From Caenibacillus caldisaponilyticus (GTDB lineage: Bacteria > Bacillota > Bacilli > Bacillales > Sporolactobacillaceae): a stretch of 64,000 nt of DNA. Each line of letters starts with the position of its first letter. Position 1 is the stretch's first letter. The translations under genes and the position numbers were made by a program. Shown in pieces: positions 25,487 to 34,128 of this stretch. The stretch is from assembly GCF_002003465.1 (NCBI RefSeq), contig NZ_BDDQ01000006.1:1-64000 (forward strand), read 5' to 3'. The notes beneath the pieces are model-generated. The model ran no database searches and was not told the origin of the DNA. It worked only from the letters and a program-made list of their open reading frames with translations.

Positions 25487-25593
25487 TTTGCCCATCGCAA
25501 AGCGTCGGCGTGAAAGGCCTGTCCATGGCGATCCGCGACATGTGAAATTTTGTTGAATGGTGAAAAATAACAGGGAACGGATCCTAAAAATAT

Positions 25594-25621
25594 TTGTAAT
25601 TCGCACCCGTTTTGTTAAAAT
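25594..25621 (+). promoter_or_regulatory. promoter of the DUF47-pit operon
   Basis: -35 TTGTAA (25594-25599), 16-bp spacer, -10 TAAAAT (25616-25621). No obvious Pho box is seen. Confidence 0.65.
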
Positions 25622-25669
25622 GATTAAGGTTGGGTAAATAATTTATTTTTTTGTGGCGAGGTGGCATTC

Positions 25670-26290
25670 GTGATCATCCCATCGAAAAACGACAAGTTTT
25701 TGACGATGCTCAAACAGATTGCGATCAACTTGGAAGAAGCCGCACAGTATTTCGTCGACTACAAAATTCGCACGATCGAGGATTTAAAAGAATTCTCAAA
25801 GGTCATGAAAGACTATGAACGAAAAGGGGATTCGTATATCCATGAACTGATTGTGGATTTAAATAAAACGTTCATCACACCGCTCGAGCGTGAAGACATT
25901 CTCGCCTTTGCGATGAAGATGGACGATGTGCTCGACGGTTTTGAACAATGGGCCTCCCGTGTTGAAATTTATCATTTCACCAACCCCTCCGAACAAATGG
26001 TTCAATTTGTCAATATGCTTCTCGGGGCGACTAAGGAAATTGCCGAGGCCGCCAATCAATTACACAGAAGAAAACTTCTCAACATTCGCGCGCATGTGAT
26101 CAAAATCAATGAGTACGAAACATCTTGCGACGATTTGCTGCAGGAAAGCATACGCCAGCTTTTCCTCAAAGAAAGCGATCCGATCAAGATCATCCAGTAC
26201 AAAGAGCTATATGAAATGCTGGAAAATATCGCGGACAGTTGTGAAGATGTCGCCAACACCTTAGAAACCATTATCATGAGAAACGCATAA
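25670..26290 (+). CDS. ykaA: DUF47/PhoU-like protein (YkaA)
   Basis: 206 residues, almost wholly helical, with acidic metal-binding-like segments (ERKGDSYIHEL, EREDILAFAMKMDDVLDG, ENIADSCEDVANTLE) repeated in the manner of PhoU. Proteins of this family accompany and regulate PiT phosphate transporters, and pit follows 12 bp downstream. GTG 25670 is preferred because GAGGTGG lies five bases upstream. Confidence 0.9.
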   Translation: MIIPSKNDKFLTMLKQIAINLEEAAQYFVDYKIRTIEDLKEFSKVMKDYERKGDSYIHELIVDLNKTFITPLEREDILAFAMKMDDVLDGFEQWASRVEIYHFTNPSEQMVQFVNMLLGATKEIAEAANQLHRRKLLNIRAHVIKINEYETSCDDLLQESIRQLFLKESDPIKIIQYKELYEMLENIADSCEDVANTLETIIMRNA

Positions 26291-26302
26291 AGGAGATTTC
26301 GA

Positions 26303-27301
26303 ATGGACAGTTTGTTGGTCATCACCGCCTCCGTCGTCCTGTTCGCATTCGCATTCGATTTTATCAACGGGTTTCATGATACGGCGAATACGATCGCGAC
26401 GTCGGTTTCCACTCGCGCGTTGAGTCCGCGCGTGGCCATTATCCTCGCGGCTGTGATGAACTTTTTGGGGGCGCTGACGTTTACCGGCGTGGCGAAAACG
26501 ATCGGCAAGGGCATTCTCGATCCGTTCTCTATCGCCAACGGATCCGTCATCGTCCTCGCCGCATTGATCGCTGCGATCATTTGGAACTTGATCACGTGGT
26601 ACTATGGGATTCCGAGCAGTTCTTCCCATGCGATCATCGGAGCGCTGACGGGCGCGGGCATTTCGGCGCTCGGTTTTTCCGCCATCAACTATCATGGATT
26701 TATTGAAATCATTGAAGCCTTAATCTTTTCACCGATCATCGCGCTCATCGTCGGCTACGTGATCATGACGATTTTCGGATTGATCTTTCGGAATTTTAAC
26801 CTTTCCAAGACGAACAAAGGGTTCCGCATCTTTCAAGTCTTTACCGCGGCTTTGCAATCCTACACCCATGGAACGAACGATGCCCAAAAGGCGATGGGCA
26901 TCATCACGTTGGCGCTGATCGCCGCCGGTTATCATTCAGAGATGGAAGTGCCCATGTGGGTGCGGATCGCCTCGGCGACGGCGATGGGGCTCGGGACGTC
27001 GATCGGCGGATGGAAGATTATTAAAACCGTCGGCGGGAAGATCATGAAGATCCGGCCGGTCAGCGGCGCGGCCGCGGACTTGTCGAGCGCTCTGGTCATC
27101 TTTAGTTTTACCTATCTCCATTTGCCCGTCAGTTCAACGCACGTCATTTCGTCGTCGATCATGGGCGTCGGCTCTTCGGAGCGGTTCCGTGGGGTGAAAT
27201 GGGGAACGGCCCGCAACATCGTTTTAACGTGGATCATCACCCTTCCCGTCACGGCCGTGCTGGCTGCAATCGTCTATCAAATCATCTCTATATTTATTTA
27301 A
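26303..27301 (+). CDS. pit: PiT-family inorganic phosphate transporter
   Basis: 332 residues with about ten membrane helices. The family signature occurs twice, as FDFINGFHDTANTIATSVSTRAL in overlapping blocks near the start and as HGTNDAQKAMG in the second half, the two inverted halves of PiT. It imports metal-phosphate with protons and works with the DUF47 protein encoded just upstream. AAAGGAGA precedes ATG 26303. A terminator follows. Confidence 0.95.
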   Translation: MDSLLVITASVVLFAFAFDFINGFHDTANTIATSVSTRALSPRVAIILAAVMNFLGALTFTGVAKTIGKGILDPFSIANGSVIVLAALIAAIIWNLITWYYGIPSSSSHAIIGALTGAGISALGFSAINYHGFIEIIEALIFSPIIALIVGYVIMTIFGLIFRNFNLSKTNKGFRIFQVFTAALQSYTHGTNDAQKAMGIITLALIAAGYHSEMEVPMWVRIASATAMGLGTSIGGWKIIKTVGGKIMKIRPVSGAAADLSSALVIFSFTYLHLPVSSTHVISSSIMGVGSSERFRGVKWGTARNIVLTWIITLPVTAVLAAIVYQIISIFI

Positions 27302-27310
27302 ATCTTATTC

Positions 27311-27337
27311 AAGCTTGTCCTATGGGACAAGCTTTTT
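27311..27337 (+). terminator. terminator of ykaA-pit
   Basis: AAGCTTGTCC-TATG-GGACAAGCTTTTT. Confidence 0.9.
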
Positions 27338-27343
27338 GCTTTG

Positions 27344-27376
27344 AAAGGCACCTGTCGAGTATGACAAGTGCCTTTT
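27344..27376 (-). terminator. inverted repeat at the end of the convergent minus-strand gene
   Basis: AAAGGCACCTGTC / GACAAGTGCCTTTT with one mismatch, placed just past the stop of the gene ending at 27379. The T-run is short. Confidence 0.55.
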
Positions 27377-27378
27377 CA

Positions 27379-27615
27379 TTATCGATTTTTATAGAGGTGG
27401 ACGCGTTCCGGCCGATTCTTCGACTTGAAAAAACGGACATTTCCTTTTGATGAAGTCATAGTATTCAAATCGGTGAGCATCTCATTCACTTCACGATCGC
27501 TAAAGCGGCCGGTGGCATGTAGACAGGCGAGCATCGCATAGGCCATCGGAAGCGTATCGACGAAGACGGCGGCGACGGCGTTGCCGCTTCGGTCAATCAT
27601 CGCCTTTCTTTCCAA
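27379..27615 (-). CDS. conserved hypothetical protein, 78 residues
   Basis: A small soluble basic protein with a well-formed hydrophobic helix segment VFVDTLPMAYAMLACLH, then GRFSDREVNEMLTDLN and a basic end (FFKSKNRPERVHLYKNR). It looks like a genuine conserved protein but I cannot name the family. TTG 27615 has GGGGGAG seven bases before it; ATG 27600 (MIDRSG) is possible. It is convergent with pit. Confidence 0.6.
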   Translation of the reverse strand: MERKAMIDRSGNAVAAVFVDTLPMAYAMLACLHATGRFSDREVNEMLTDLNTMTSSKGNVRFFKSKNRPERVHLYKNR

Positions 27616-27768
27616 GGATATTCTCCCCCATTCTTTTCATGTTGAACTTTATTATAATTTTAAGAAGTGATTGACTGATTCACTGGTGTTCGTTTTCAGC
27701 CTACTTTAAAAGAGCATCATAAAACCGCAACAAGCGGAATGTCGGGGTGAAAAGGGCCAAATCATATT

Positions 27769-27806
27769 TAGGAAAGGGCACCGCGTTGTACAGGTGCCCT
27801 TTTGAT
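27769..27806. terminator. bidirectional terminator-like hairpin
   Basis: AAAGGGCACC / GGTGCCCTTTT, just beyond the 3' end of the minus-strand gene at 27825. Confidence 0.65.
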
Positions 27807-27824
27807 CGGTTGCGAACACAAATG

Positions 27825-28049
27825 TTAATATTTGTCTTCTTGTTCCTGTTCCTGTTCTTGTTCTTGTTCCTGCCTGTTCAGAGCTTTGGCGAGGGCGGCA
27901 GCAAAGGCCCTGGCGCTTGCGCTCGCTTCGACAAAGACGTGAGAATTGCCGCTGTTGATGACTTTTGCCTCATTTTCTGTTTCTTTACGATGTTTTTTGC
28001 GTTTCTTGTGTTCCTTTTCTTCACAGGGGTCGACTTTGCGGTAACCCAA
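27825..28049 (-). CDS. small protein with a Gln-Glu repeat tail
   Basis: About 74 residues: a basic-charged head (EKEHKKRKKHRKETE), a conserved-looking middle GNSHVFVEASASARAFAAALAKALN, and a C-terminal run of six Gln-Glu pairs ending DKY. The tail is coded by a six-base tandem repeat (CAG/CAA-GAG/GAA) that could change length by slippage. TTG 28049 follows AAAGGATGA; ATG 28058 overlaps that ribosome binding site. I do not recognise the family. Confidence 0.55.
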   Translation of the reverse strand: MGYRKVDPCEEKEHKKRKKHRKETENEAKVINSGNSHVFVEASASARAFAAALAKALNRQEQEQEQEQEQEDKY

Positions 28050-28699
28050 AGGAATCATCCTTTCTGAAAGTTGTTTTTAACTTTCAATACATCTTATACG
28101 GCGGGGGCGATTCGGTATCCGCAAATGCAATTGGATGAAGGAAAAATGGTAGAAAGACCCGGGAAAATAATAGACGGTTGTCGAGGGGGTAAACGATCGA
28201 AGTGGAATGCCTCCTTGCGAGCGCGAGGCGACAGGCTTGTTTGCTAGGTCGGACTTGGTTGGGGGCGCCCAAGGATCGTGCGATCATCCCGAGGAAAGCG
28301 CTTTTAACATGCCGTGACCGGGCAGGCGTGAGCGGTGAGGGCGGTCCGTCTCGGCAGCGTGCCTGACAGTGTAAGCCGGTTCGGCGCTCAGTGAGGCGCG
28401 GTTTTTTGGACGCTATTCCTGAGGATGCCGTTATAGCGCGTTTTTCCCGATACCTTTTCCGTGAACGGTATCACTTCGGCACACGCCTCAGGCAAGGCCG
28501 CCGGGAGCCTCCGGACGGCGTTTCATCCTTGAACAACGGTACCGTTTCCATACCGCGATGTGTTTGTCGGGCATTTCAACGCATTTTGGGGAACGTATAT
28601 TCCTATAGAAAGGGGATGCGGGAGCGATCTGATGAGGATGGGGATTCCGTGCAGAAGACGATAAAGCTGTTGATATGACCGGCGTTGGCTCTCGACGAT
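28050..28699. other. long intergenic region
   Basis: About 650 bp with no gene that has a plausible ribosome binding site on either strand. A weak GC-rich hairpin followed by six T lies at about 28383-28407. I see no RNA gene. Confidence 0.45.
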
Positions 28700-28873
28700 T
28701 CAACAAATTTCTTTGTTGTCGCTGACATCCAAACGGCTTTGCCGGATTTGATAGCGGTCCAGAAGCTTGTCCAATTCTTTGCTGCATTGCAGGGTTTTTG
28801 TCGAAGTCAGACCAAACTTATTGGCGATTTCGATGAGTTGCTGTCGCTTTTTCTCGATCTCCTGCTTCAACAT
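28700..28873 (-). CDS. Spo0E-family aspartyl-phosphate phosphatase
   Basis: 57 residues forming a two-helix hairpin. The signature S-x-E-L-D is seen as CSKELDKLLDRY near 30-41, preceded by a first helix with EIEKKRQQLIEIANKFG. These proteins dephosphorylate Spo0A-P and delay sporulation. ATG 28873 is fixed by GGAAGGAG eight bases upstream; the longer frame to 28993 is not used. The gene stands alone. Confidence 0.9.
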   Translation of the reverse strand: MLKQEIEKKRQQLIEIANKFGLTSTKTLQCSKELDKLLDRYQIRQSRLDVSDNKEIC

Positions 28874-29587
28874 GGTGATTCTCCTTCCGTTAGAGAGGAT
28901 GAAGGGGGACGAGCTTTCCCTTATTATCATACAAATCCATTCAAAAGGAAATAGCTTCGAGCAAAGAAGCCACGCTTCGACAATAAACTCCATCGATTTT
29001 CACCGAAAACGACAAAAACCGAGAAGAGGGGGATCGGCGGCGCTCGACCCCTTCATGCTGATCTCGTTTTTCAAAAATCACGGCCAGAGCGATCATTCGT
29101 TCTCCTTTTCATTCATTGTTAACCGAAATGTCGCCTTCCATACGTCCGCAAAAACCAACGGCCGCCCATCGTCAGCTTCTTCGCGTTCTTTGCGTTGTGC
29201 GGAAGTACAGTCGCTTGTAAAATGTTTGGTTTGGCTTATATGCTCCAAATCTTGGCGTTGCGCGGAAGCCGCGAGAAATGGCCGTGTCCGAAGCCGGGCG
29301 GGCAAAACGGCGCGAAACGAACGCCCGCTTCTTTAAGGAGAAATATGTAAAAAATTTTACATGTTGGCCCCCGTGAGTCCGTTTTGGGCCGCGAATTTTT
29401 GAATGGGAGAATAACGACATGGTGCCGAAACCATTGGAGTGTGATACACTAATATCGGGGTTATGAAAGGGCTTTCATTTCAGCGGCCATGCCGCGCCGC
29501 CGTATTGCCATTCGGTTCCGCGAGCGTGGCCATTCCGAATGGATATCGCAAGGTTGACATCGAACTTTGATGAAGGGATGAGGACCA
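28874..29587. other. long intergenic region
   Basis: About 700 bp without a supported gene. Two similar segments, TTGCGTTGTGCGGAAG near 29190 and TTGGCGTTGCGCGGAAG near 29252, form a short imperfect direct repeat. TACACTAATAT near 29446-29456 may hold the darB -10. Confidence 0.4.
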
Positions 29588-30049
29588 TTGCGCCGATTGA
29601 CAACGGAAGCGGTTCTAAAGAAAGACATTATGGAATTAATCATACCCGCCGACATGGTCGCCAATGTGCAAACGACGAATCCGCTTGAACACGCTTTGCT
29701 CGTCTTGGTCAAAACCGGTTATTCCGCCGTTCCTGTGTTGGATACGGCCTACAGGCTGCAAGGCGTGATCAGCAAGACCATGATTTTGAACGATATACTC
29801 GGCATTGAACGCATCGAGTTTGAAAAGCTGAGCGAACGGAAAGTCGAAGAAGTGATGAATCGGGACATCCCGGTGTTGAAAGTGGATGACGATTTTCTGA
29901 CCGCGATCAAGCTCGCGATCGACCAAACGTTTTTGTGCGTCGAAGACCATGAAGGGAACTTCAAAGGGATTTTGCCGAGAAGCGCGATCCTCAAGTTTTT
30001 GAACCATTATTTGCGAGATTTGAGCCATACAACCGTCAGCCCGAATTAG
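29588..30049 (+). CDS. darB: c-di-AMP-binding CBS-domain protein DarB (YkuL/CbpB)
   Basis: 153 residues consisting of two CBS motifs (about 15-75 and 85-145), with SAVPVLDTAYRLQGVISKTMI and FLCVEDHEGNFKGILPRSAIL marking the two halves. In B. subtilis DarB binds c-di-AMP and, when free, stimulates the (p)ppGpp synthetase Rel and pyruvate carboxylase. Identification is supported by position upstream of ccpC and dapH, as in B. subtilis. TTG 29588 follows GAAGGGATGAGG. The stop codon lies inside the loop of its own terminator hairpin. Confidence 0.88.
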   Translation: MRRLTTEAVLKKDIMELIIPADMVANVQTTNPLEHALLVLVKTGYSAVPVLDTAYRLQGVISKTMILNDILGIERIEFEKLSERKVEEVMNRDIPVLKVDDDFLTAIKLAIDQTFLCVEDHEGNFKGILPRSAILKFLNHYLRDLSHTTVSPN

Positions 30050-30063
30050 GGCTGATTTTTTTG
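30036..30063 (+). terminator. terminator overlapping the darB stop codon
   Basis: TCAGCCC-GAATTA-GGGCTGA then seven T. The TAG stop lies in the loop. Confidence 0.92.
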
Positions 30064-30156
30064 TTTCTCCGCCCGTGCCATGACGGGGCGGATAATGGCT
30101 CACAGGCTCCGTTTTAACGGATAAGTCAAACAATGAGGTGGAGAGGGGCGGTCTTT

Positions 30157-30165
30157 TGGTATAAT
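30157..30165 (+). promoter_or_regulatory. extended -10 promoter of the MFS gene
   Basis: TGGTATAAT, a consensus extended -10. No clear -35. Confidence 0.6.
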
Positions 30166-30197
30166 GGACGTCGTGAAAGCGGAACGGAGGGAAGGGT

Positions 30198-31706
30198 ATG
30201 AATCAAGCGACTTTACACGCGACGGAAAAGGATCGCCGGCCATTGGTGCTTGCCTCCATCGTCTTGGGGATGTTCATGGCGGCGATCGAAGGCACGATCG
30301 TCGCGACGGCGATACCGGATATCGTCGGCGATCTTGGCGGTTTTTCGCATTATAGCTGGGTGTTCTCCGCCTATTTGCTCATGAATGCTTTGACCATTCT
30401 CATTTACGGCAAACTTGCCGATCTATACGGGCGAAAACCGGTTTATCTTTTCGGCGTCATCGTTTTTCTCATCGGCTCGTTGTTGGCCGGTTTTGCCCAA
30501 TCCATGGGGATGTTGATTCTTTTCCGCGTCATTCAAGGCCTCGGCGCTGGCGCCGTTCAACCGATCGCGATGACGATGGTCGGCGATTTATATACGCTCG
30601 AAGAACGCGGACGCATTCAAGGTTATTTGTCTAGCGTTTGGGGCATTTCCGCCATCATCGGACCGGCGCTCGGCGGCCTGTTCGTTGAATATTTAAACTG
30701 GTCCTGGGTGTTTTGGATGAATGTGCCGATCGGGCTCTTATCCATGGCGGGTATCGCCTGCTTTTTTCGCGAAAACGTCGCGGTGAAAAAGCACGCGATT
30801 GATTATCTGGGAGCGTTTCTCTGCTTCCTCGCGATCGCCGCGCTCATGATTTTGCTGATACAGGGCGGCACGGTTTGGCCGTGGTTGTCGCCGCCGGTTT
30901 TCGGCTGCGCCTCGGTGTTTGTTGTGGCCTTCCTTTTGTTTTTGTGGCGGGAGAGGCGGGCCAAAGAGCCTGTCGTGCCCTTGAATCTATGGAAAAATCC
31001 GTTGATTGTCGTCGCCAACATCGTTAATTTGACGACGGGCATCGTCATCATCGGTTTGACGAGCTTTTTGCCGTCGTACGTGCAAGGGGTGATGGGCCGG
31101 TCGGCTTTGGTCGCCGGCTTCACGCTCACCGCGATGTCGATCGGTTGGCCGCTCGCCGCAACGGTGGTCGGCCGGCTGCTGGCACGCCATGACCATCGGA
31201 AGATTGCGGTGACGGGTGGTGTGGCGCTCATCGTCGGCGGCTTCTTTTTCCTGACGTTGCATGCGGAAAAGGGACCGTTATGGGCGGCGCTCGGTTCGTT
31301 CCTCATCGGCGTCGGCATGGGATCGACGACCACGACGTTTATCGTGGCGATTCAGAGCAGCGTCGGCTGGCAGCTGCGCGGCGCGGCGACGTCTTCCAAC
31401 ATGTTCATGCGCATGTTGGGGAGTGCGACCGGTGCCGCTTTGCTCGGCGGACTGCTGAATATGCGGTTGAAAGCCTTTATTCATGAACACCGGGGGCGCG
31501 AGCCGTTGTCGCTCGATTCCGCCAACGCCTTGTTGGAAAACCGTACGGTCCACGTGTCGGGACATGGCTTGAAGGTTTTGAAAGCAGGCTTGGAAAGCGG
31601 TTTGCACGCCGTCTACATCGGGGTGTTCGCCTTTGCCGTGCTCTCGTTTCTCCTCATCCTTTTAATTCCGCGCAAGGCGATGGGCGAAGCGAAGGCGGGG
31701 CAATGA
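30198..31706 (+). CDS. MFS drug efflux transporter, 14-TMS (DHA2/EmrB) type
   Basis: 502 residues with about 14 helices. Motif A is seen as GKLADLYGRKPVY near 70 and motif C-like FGISAIIGPALGG-type residues (GISAIIGPALGGLF) near 155, as in proton-driven multidrug antiporters. The start has GGAGGGAAGGGT upstream. No regulator is adjacent. The position between darB and ccpC departs from B. subtilis order and may be an insertion of the MFS and VOC genes. Substrate unknown. Confidence 0.9.
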   Translation: MNQATLHATEKDRRPLVLASIVLGMFMAAIEGTIVATAIPDIVGDLGGFSHYSWVFSAYLLMNALTILIYGKLADLYGRKPVYLFGVIVFLIGSLLAGFAQSMGMLILFRVIQGLGAGAVQPIAMTMVGDLYTLEERGRIQGYLSSVWGISAIIGPALGGLFVEYLNWSWVFWMNVPIGLLSMAGIACFFRENVAVKKHAIDYLGAFLCFLAIAALMILLIQGGTVWPWLSPPVFGCASVFVVAFLLFLWRERRAKEPVVPLNLWKNPLIVVANIVNLTTGIVIIGLTSFLPSYVQGVMGRSALVAGFTLTAMSIGWPLAATVVGRLLARHDHRKIAVTGGVALIVGGFFFLTLHAEKGPLWAALGSFLIGVGMGSTTTTFIVAIQSSVGWQLRGAATSSNMFMRMLGSATGAALLGGLLNMRLKAFIHEHRGREPLSLDSANALLENRTVHVSGHGLKVLKAGLESGLHAVYIGVFAFAVLSFLLILLIPRKAMGEAKAGQ

Positions 31707-31743
31707 GCGCTGCCCGGAGGTTGCGGCGGCGATAATTCAACGC

Positions 31744-31795
31744 AAAACCGGCTCGGGGGGAAGGCGCATGCCGGGCGGACCCGAGCCGGTTTTTG
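31744..31795 (+). terminator. terminator of the MFS gene
   Basis: AAAACCGGCTCGGG and complement CCCGAGCCGGTTTTT with a 22-bp loop. It can also serve the convergent VOC gene. Confidence 0.88.
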
Positions 31796-31826
31796 TTCGT
31801 TCGCCGCGTTTTCGATCCCAAGCTGC

Positions 31827-32195
31827 TTAATCTTTTCGTTCGATGAATTCCGTGCGGTTGCCGAATGGATCGCGGATCGTAAAGCGCTCGGCGCCTGGGA
31901 TCGGTTTTTCTTCCTGAATGGCGATTCCCTTTTCTTCGCAAAGCCGGCGCAACCGGGCGATGTCGCGCACGCGGAAGGCGACGTGGCGCTTGCCTTTTTC
32001 GCTTTCCATCGGTTCCGTCCCGATGTGGAGCTCCAATGCGCCGACGCGGTACCAGACGCCGCCGTTCGGCTTTAAACTGTCCGGTTTTTCGATTTCTTCA
32101 AGGCCGAGCCAGTCGCCGTAAAATGCCCGGGCCTTTTCTTCCTGGCCTACGGGAATCGTGATTTGCACATGATCGATCGCGAGGATGTCGCGCAC
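31827..32195 (-). CDS. VOC-superfamily (glyoxalase/dioxygenase-like) protein
   Basis: 122 residues with two beta-alpha-beta-beta-beta modules. Candidate metal ligands are His9 (IDHVQI), His in RHVAFRV and the late Glu in RTEFIER. It could be a lyase, epimerase or antibiotic-binding protein; sequence does not say. GTG 32195 follows AAAGGAGGA. It is transcribed divergently from ccpC and shares the intergenic region carrying a 22-bp palindrome. Confidence 0.85.
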   Translation of the reverse strand: MRDILAIDHVQITIPVGQEEKARAFYGDWLGLEEIEKPDSLKPNGGVWYRVGALELHIGTEPMESEKGKRHVAFRVRDIARLRRLCEEKGIAIQEEKPIPGAERFTIRDPFGNRTEFIERKD

Positions 32196-32290
32196 GGTCG
32201 TCTCCTCCTTTACAGTTCAGCGAATTTCCTCTTTCTGTTCACGATTTCATCATACAGTCCCGCTTGTAAAAAGGAAAATCAATTATTATT

Positions 32291-32312
32291 ATATTTTCTT
32301 ATAAGAAAATAT
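32291..32312. promoter_or_regulatory. perfect 22-bp AT palindrome in front of ccpC
   Basis: ATATTTTCTTA followed by its exact reverse complement, ending 17 bp before the ccpC start. LysR regulators commonly bind such T-N11-A dyads at their own promoters, and the CcpC recognition pattern ATAA-N7-TTAT is similar in character. Probable autoregulatory site. Confidence 0.6.
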
Positions 32313-32329
32313 TATGAAAGGTGGAACCC

Positions 32330-33220
32330 GTGTTGCAACGCACCGATTGGCAAATCATCGTCGTCTTGGCCGAGGAAAAAAATATGCGAAGGGCGGCCGA
32401 TCGTTTGTTCGTTTCCCAACCCGCTTTGAGCCAACGGTTGCAGTCCATCGAGGAGGACTGGGGCGTCCCCCTTTTCATACGCACGAAGCGCGGGCTCGTC
32501 ATCACGCCGGAGGGTGAGAAAGTGGCGGCATTCGCCAAGAAAGTCATCGCCCAAGAGAATCATTTGCGCGAAGCCATTCAAACGAGCGAGGAGGACGTTT
32601 TCGGTACGCTGAAAATCGCCGTGGCGTCGATCGCCGGCCAATATTGGCTGCCGAAGGTGCTCAAAAAGTTCGTCACCCGCTACCCGCTCGTCAAAATTTC
32701 GCTCGTCACCGGGTGGTCGAGCGAAATCATGCGCCACATGTATGAGGACGACAGCCACATCGGGATCGTTCGCGGGGAAACGAAATGGCGCGGCCCAAAG
32801 ATTCATTTGTTCAGCGATTCCCTCCATCTCGTCGATACCGAAATCGCTTCGCTCGATGAGCTGCACGGGAGTCAGAAGCCGTTTATTCAGTTCAAAAGCG
32901 ATTCGACTTATTATCAAGTCATCCAAGACTGGTGGCACAACCATTTCAAAAAAGCCCCGGAGCGGACGATCGTCGTCGATCAAATCGAAACGTGCAAACA
33001 AATGGCGATCAACGGCATCGGCTACGCCATCCTCCCGTCCATCAGCTTGACGGAGAAGGAGCGGGGCATCCATAGAATTCCGTTAAAAGATAAAAACGGC
33101 GCGCCGCTCGCCCGCGACACGTGGCTCGTCGCCCACGAAGACGCGTTGAAATTGAAACAAGTGAAAGCTTTCGTCGATTTATTGATCTCGGACGAATCCT
33201 CCGATGGCTGCTGGCTCTGA
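32330..33220 (+). CDS. ccpC: LysR-family regulator CcpC
   Basis: 296 residues: N-terminal winged helix (NMRRAADRLFVSQPALSQRLQSIE in overlapping parts) and a substrate-binding domain of LysR type. In B. subtilis CcpC (YkuM) represses citB and citZ and responds to citrate. The assignment rests on the LysR fold together with its location between darB and dapH. GTG 32330 is preferred, five bases after AAAGGTGG. Confidence 0.85.
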   Translation: MLQRTDWQIIVVLAEEKNMRRAADRLFVSQPALSQRLQSIEEDWGVPLFIRTKRGLVITPEGEKVAAFAKKVIAQENHLREAIQTSEEDVFGTLKIAVASIAGQYWLPKVLKKFVTRYPLVKISLVTGWSSEIMRHMYEDDSHIGIVRGETKWRGPKIHLFSDSLHLVDTEIASLDELHGSQKPFIQFKSDSTYYQVIQDWWHNHFKKAPERTIVVDQIETCKQMAINGIGYAILPSISLTEKERGIHRIPLKDKNGAPLARDTWLVAHEDALKLKQVKAFVDLLISDESSDGCWL

Positions 33221-33276
33221 ATGGACTTTGCCGGTCGAATTCGGTAAGATAATAGCGTCTGAGGGAGGTCAACAAG

Positions 33277-33996
33277 ATGAAACTGAAAGATGCAAATGAA
33301 ATCATCGCCTTTATTCAAAACAGCGAGAAGAAGACTCCTGTTAAGGTCTACATAAAAGGCGATTTGGAAGGCATCGACTTTGGCCGCGATTCCAAAGCGT
33401 TCATCAACGGCCGAACGGGGGTCGTTTTCGGCGAATGGCAAACGATTCGCGAAGTTTTGGAAAAGCATGCCGGACAAATTGAGGATTATGTCGTTGAAAA
33501 CGATCGGCGCCACTCGGCGATCCCGCTTCTGGACTTGAAAAATGTTCAAGCCCGGATTGAACCGGGAGCGATCATTCGCGATCAAGTCGAGATCGGCAAA
33601 AACGCCGTGATCATGATGGGTGCCGTCATCAACATCGGCGCGGTCATCGGCGAAGGCACGATGATCGACATGAACGCGGTGCTCGGCGGCCGGGCGACGG
33701 TCGGGAAAAACTGTCATGTCGGAGCCGGCGCGGTCTTGGCCGGCGTCATCGAACCGCCGTCGGCTCGGCCGGTCATATTGGAAGATGATGTGCTCGTCGG
33801 CGCGAACGCCGTCATTCTCGAAGGCGTCAAAGTCGGCAAAGGCGCGGTCGTCGCCGCCGGCGCGGTAGTGACGGAAGACGTTCCGCCGTACACGGTCGTT
33901 GCCGGCGTCCCGGCCCGTGTTATCAAACAGATCGATGAAAAAACCCGGGCAAAGACCGAAATCAAACAAGAGCTGCGCCAGTTGGCCGAAGAGTGA
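33277..33996 (+). CDS. dapH: tetrahydrodipicolinate N-acetyltransferase
   Basis: 239 residues: a mixed N-terminal domain and a left-handed beta-helix of hexapeptide repeats ([24 protein letters not shown] in blocks, then [23 protein letters not shown]). It transfers acetyl from acetyl-CoA to tetrahydrodipicolinate in the acetylase branch of lysine/diaminopimelate synthesis. GGGAGG precedes ATG 33277. Followed by an aminotransferase and dapL, the rest of the branch. Confidence 0.95.
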   Translation: MKLKDANEIIAFIQNSEKKTPVKVYIKGDLEGIDFGRDSKAFINGRTGVVFGEWQTIREVLEKHAGQIEDYVVENDRRHSAIPLLDLKNVQARIEPGAIIRDQVEIGKNAVIMMGAVINIGAVIGEGTMIDMNAVLGGRATVGKNCHVGAGAVLAGVIEPPSARPVILEDDVLVGANAVILEGVKVGKGAVVAAGAVVTEDVPPYTVVAGVPARVIKQIDEKTRAKTEIKQELRQLAEE

Positions 33997-34128
33997 GGCT
34001 GACTGGGGCTGTTCCTTGTTTTTCATAAGCCACGGCAGGTTGGCTTCGTCCCGCAAGCCCGTGAAGGATCAGCGATAGAGAGGTTTTCGTCTGCAAGAAG
34101 TGTTTTTATTAAAAGGGAGATGCGCGGA

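Noticed and set aside
27825-27890. Tandem repeat considered as CRISPR or microsatellite
   Set aside because: It is a six-base coding repeat inside a gene, with no spacers.
27747-28067. Plus-strand frame with a long Phe-Leu run that looks like a membrane protein
   Set aside because: The FLFLFL run is the complement of the Gln-Glu repeat of the minus-strand gene, and the frame lacks a good ribosome binding site.
28391-28678. 95-codon frame in the intergenic region before spo0E
   Set aside because: No ribosome binding site and irregular composition; not reported as a gene.
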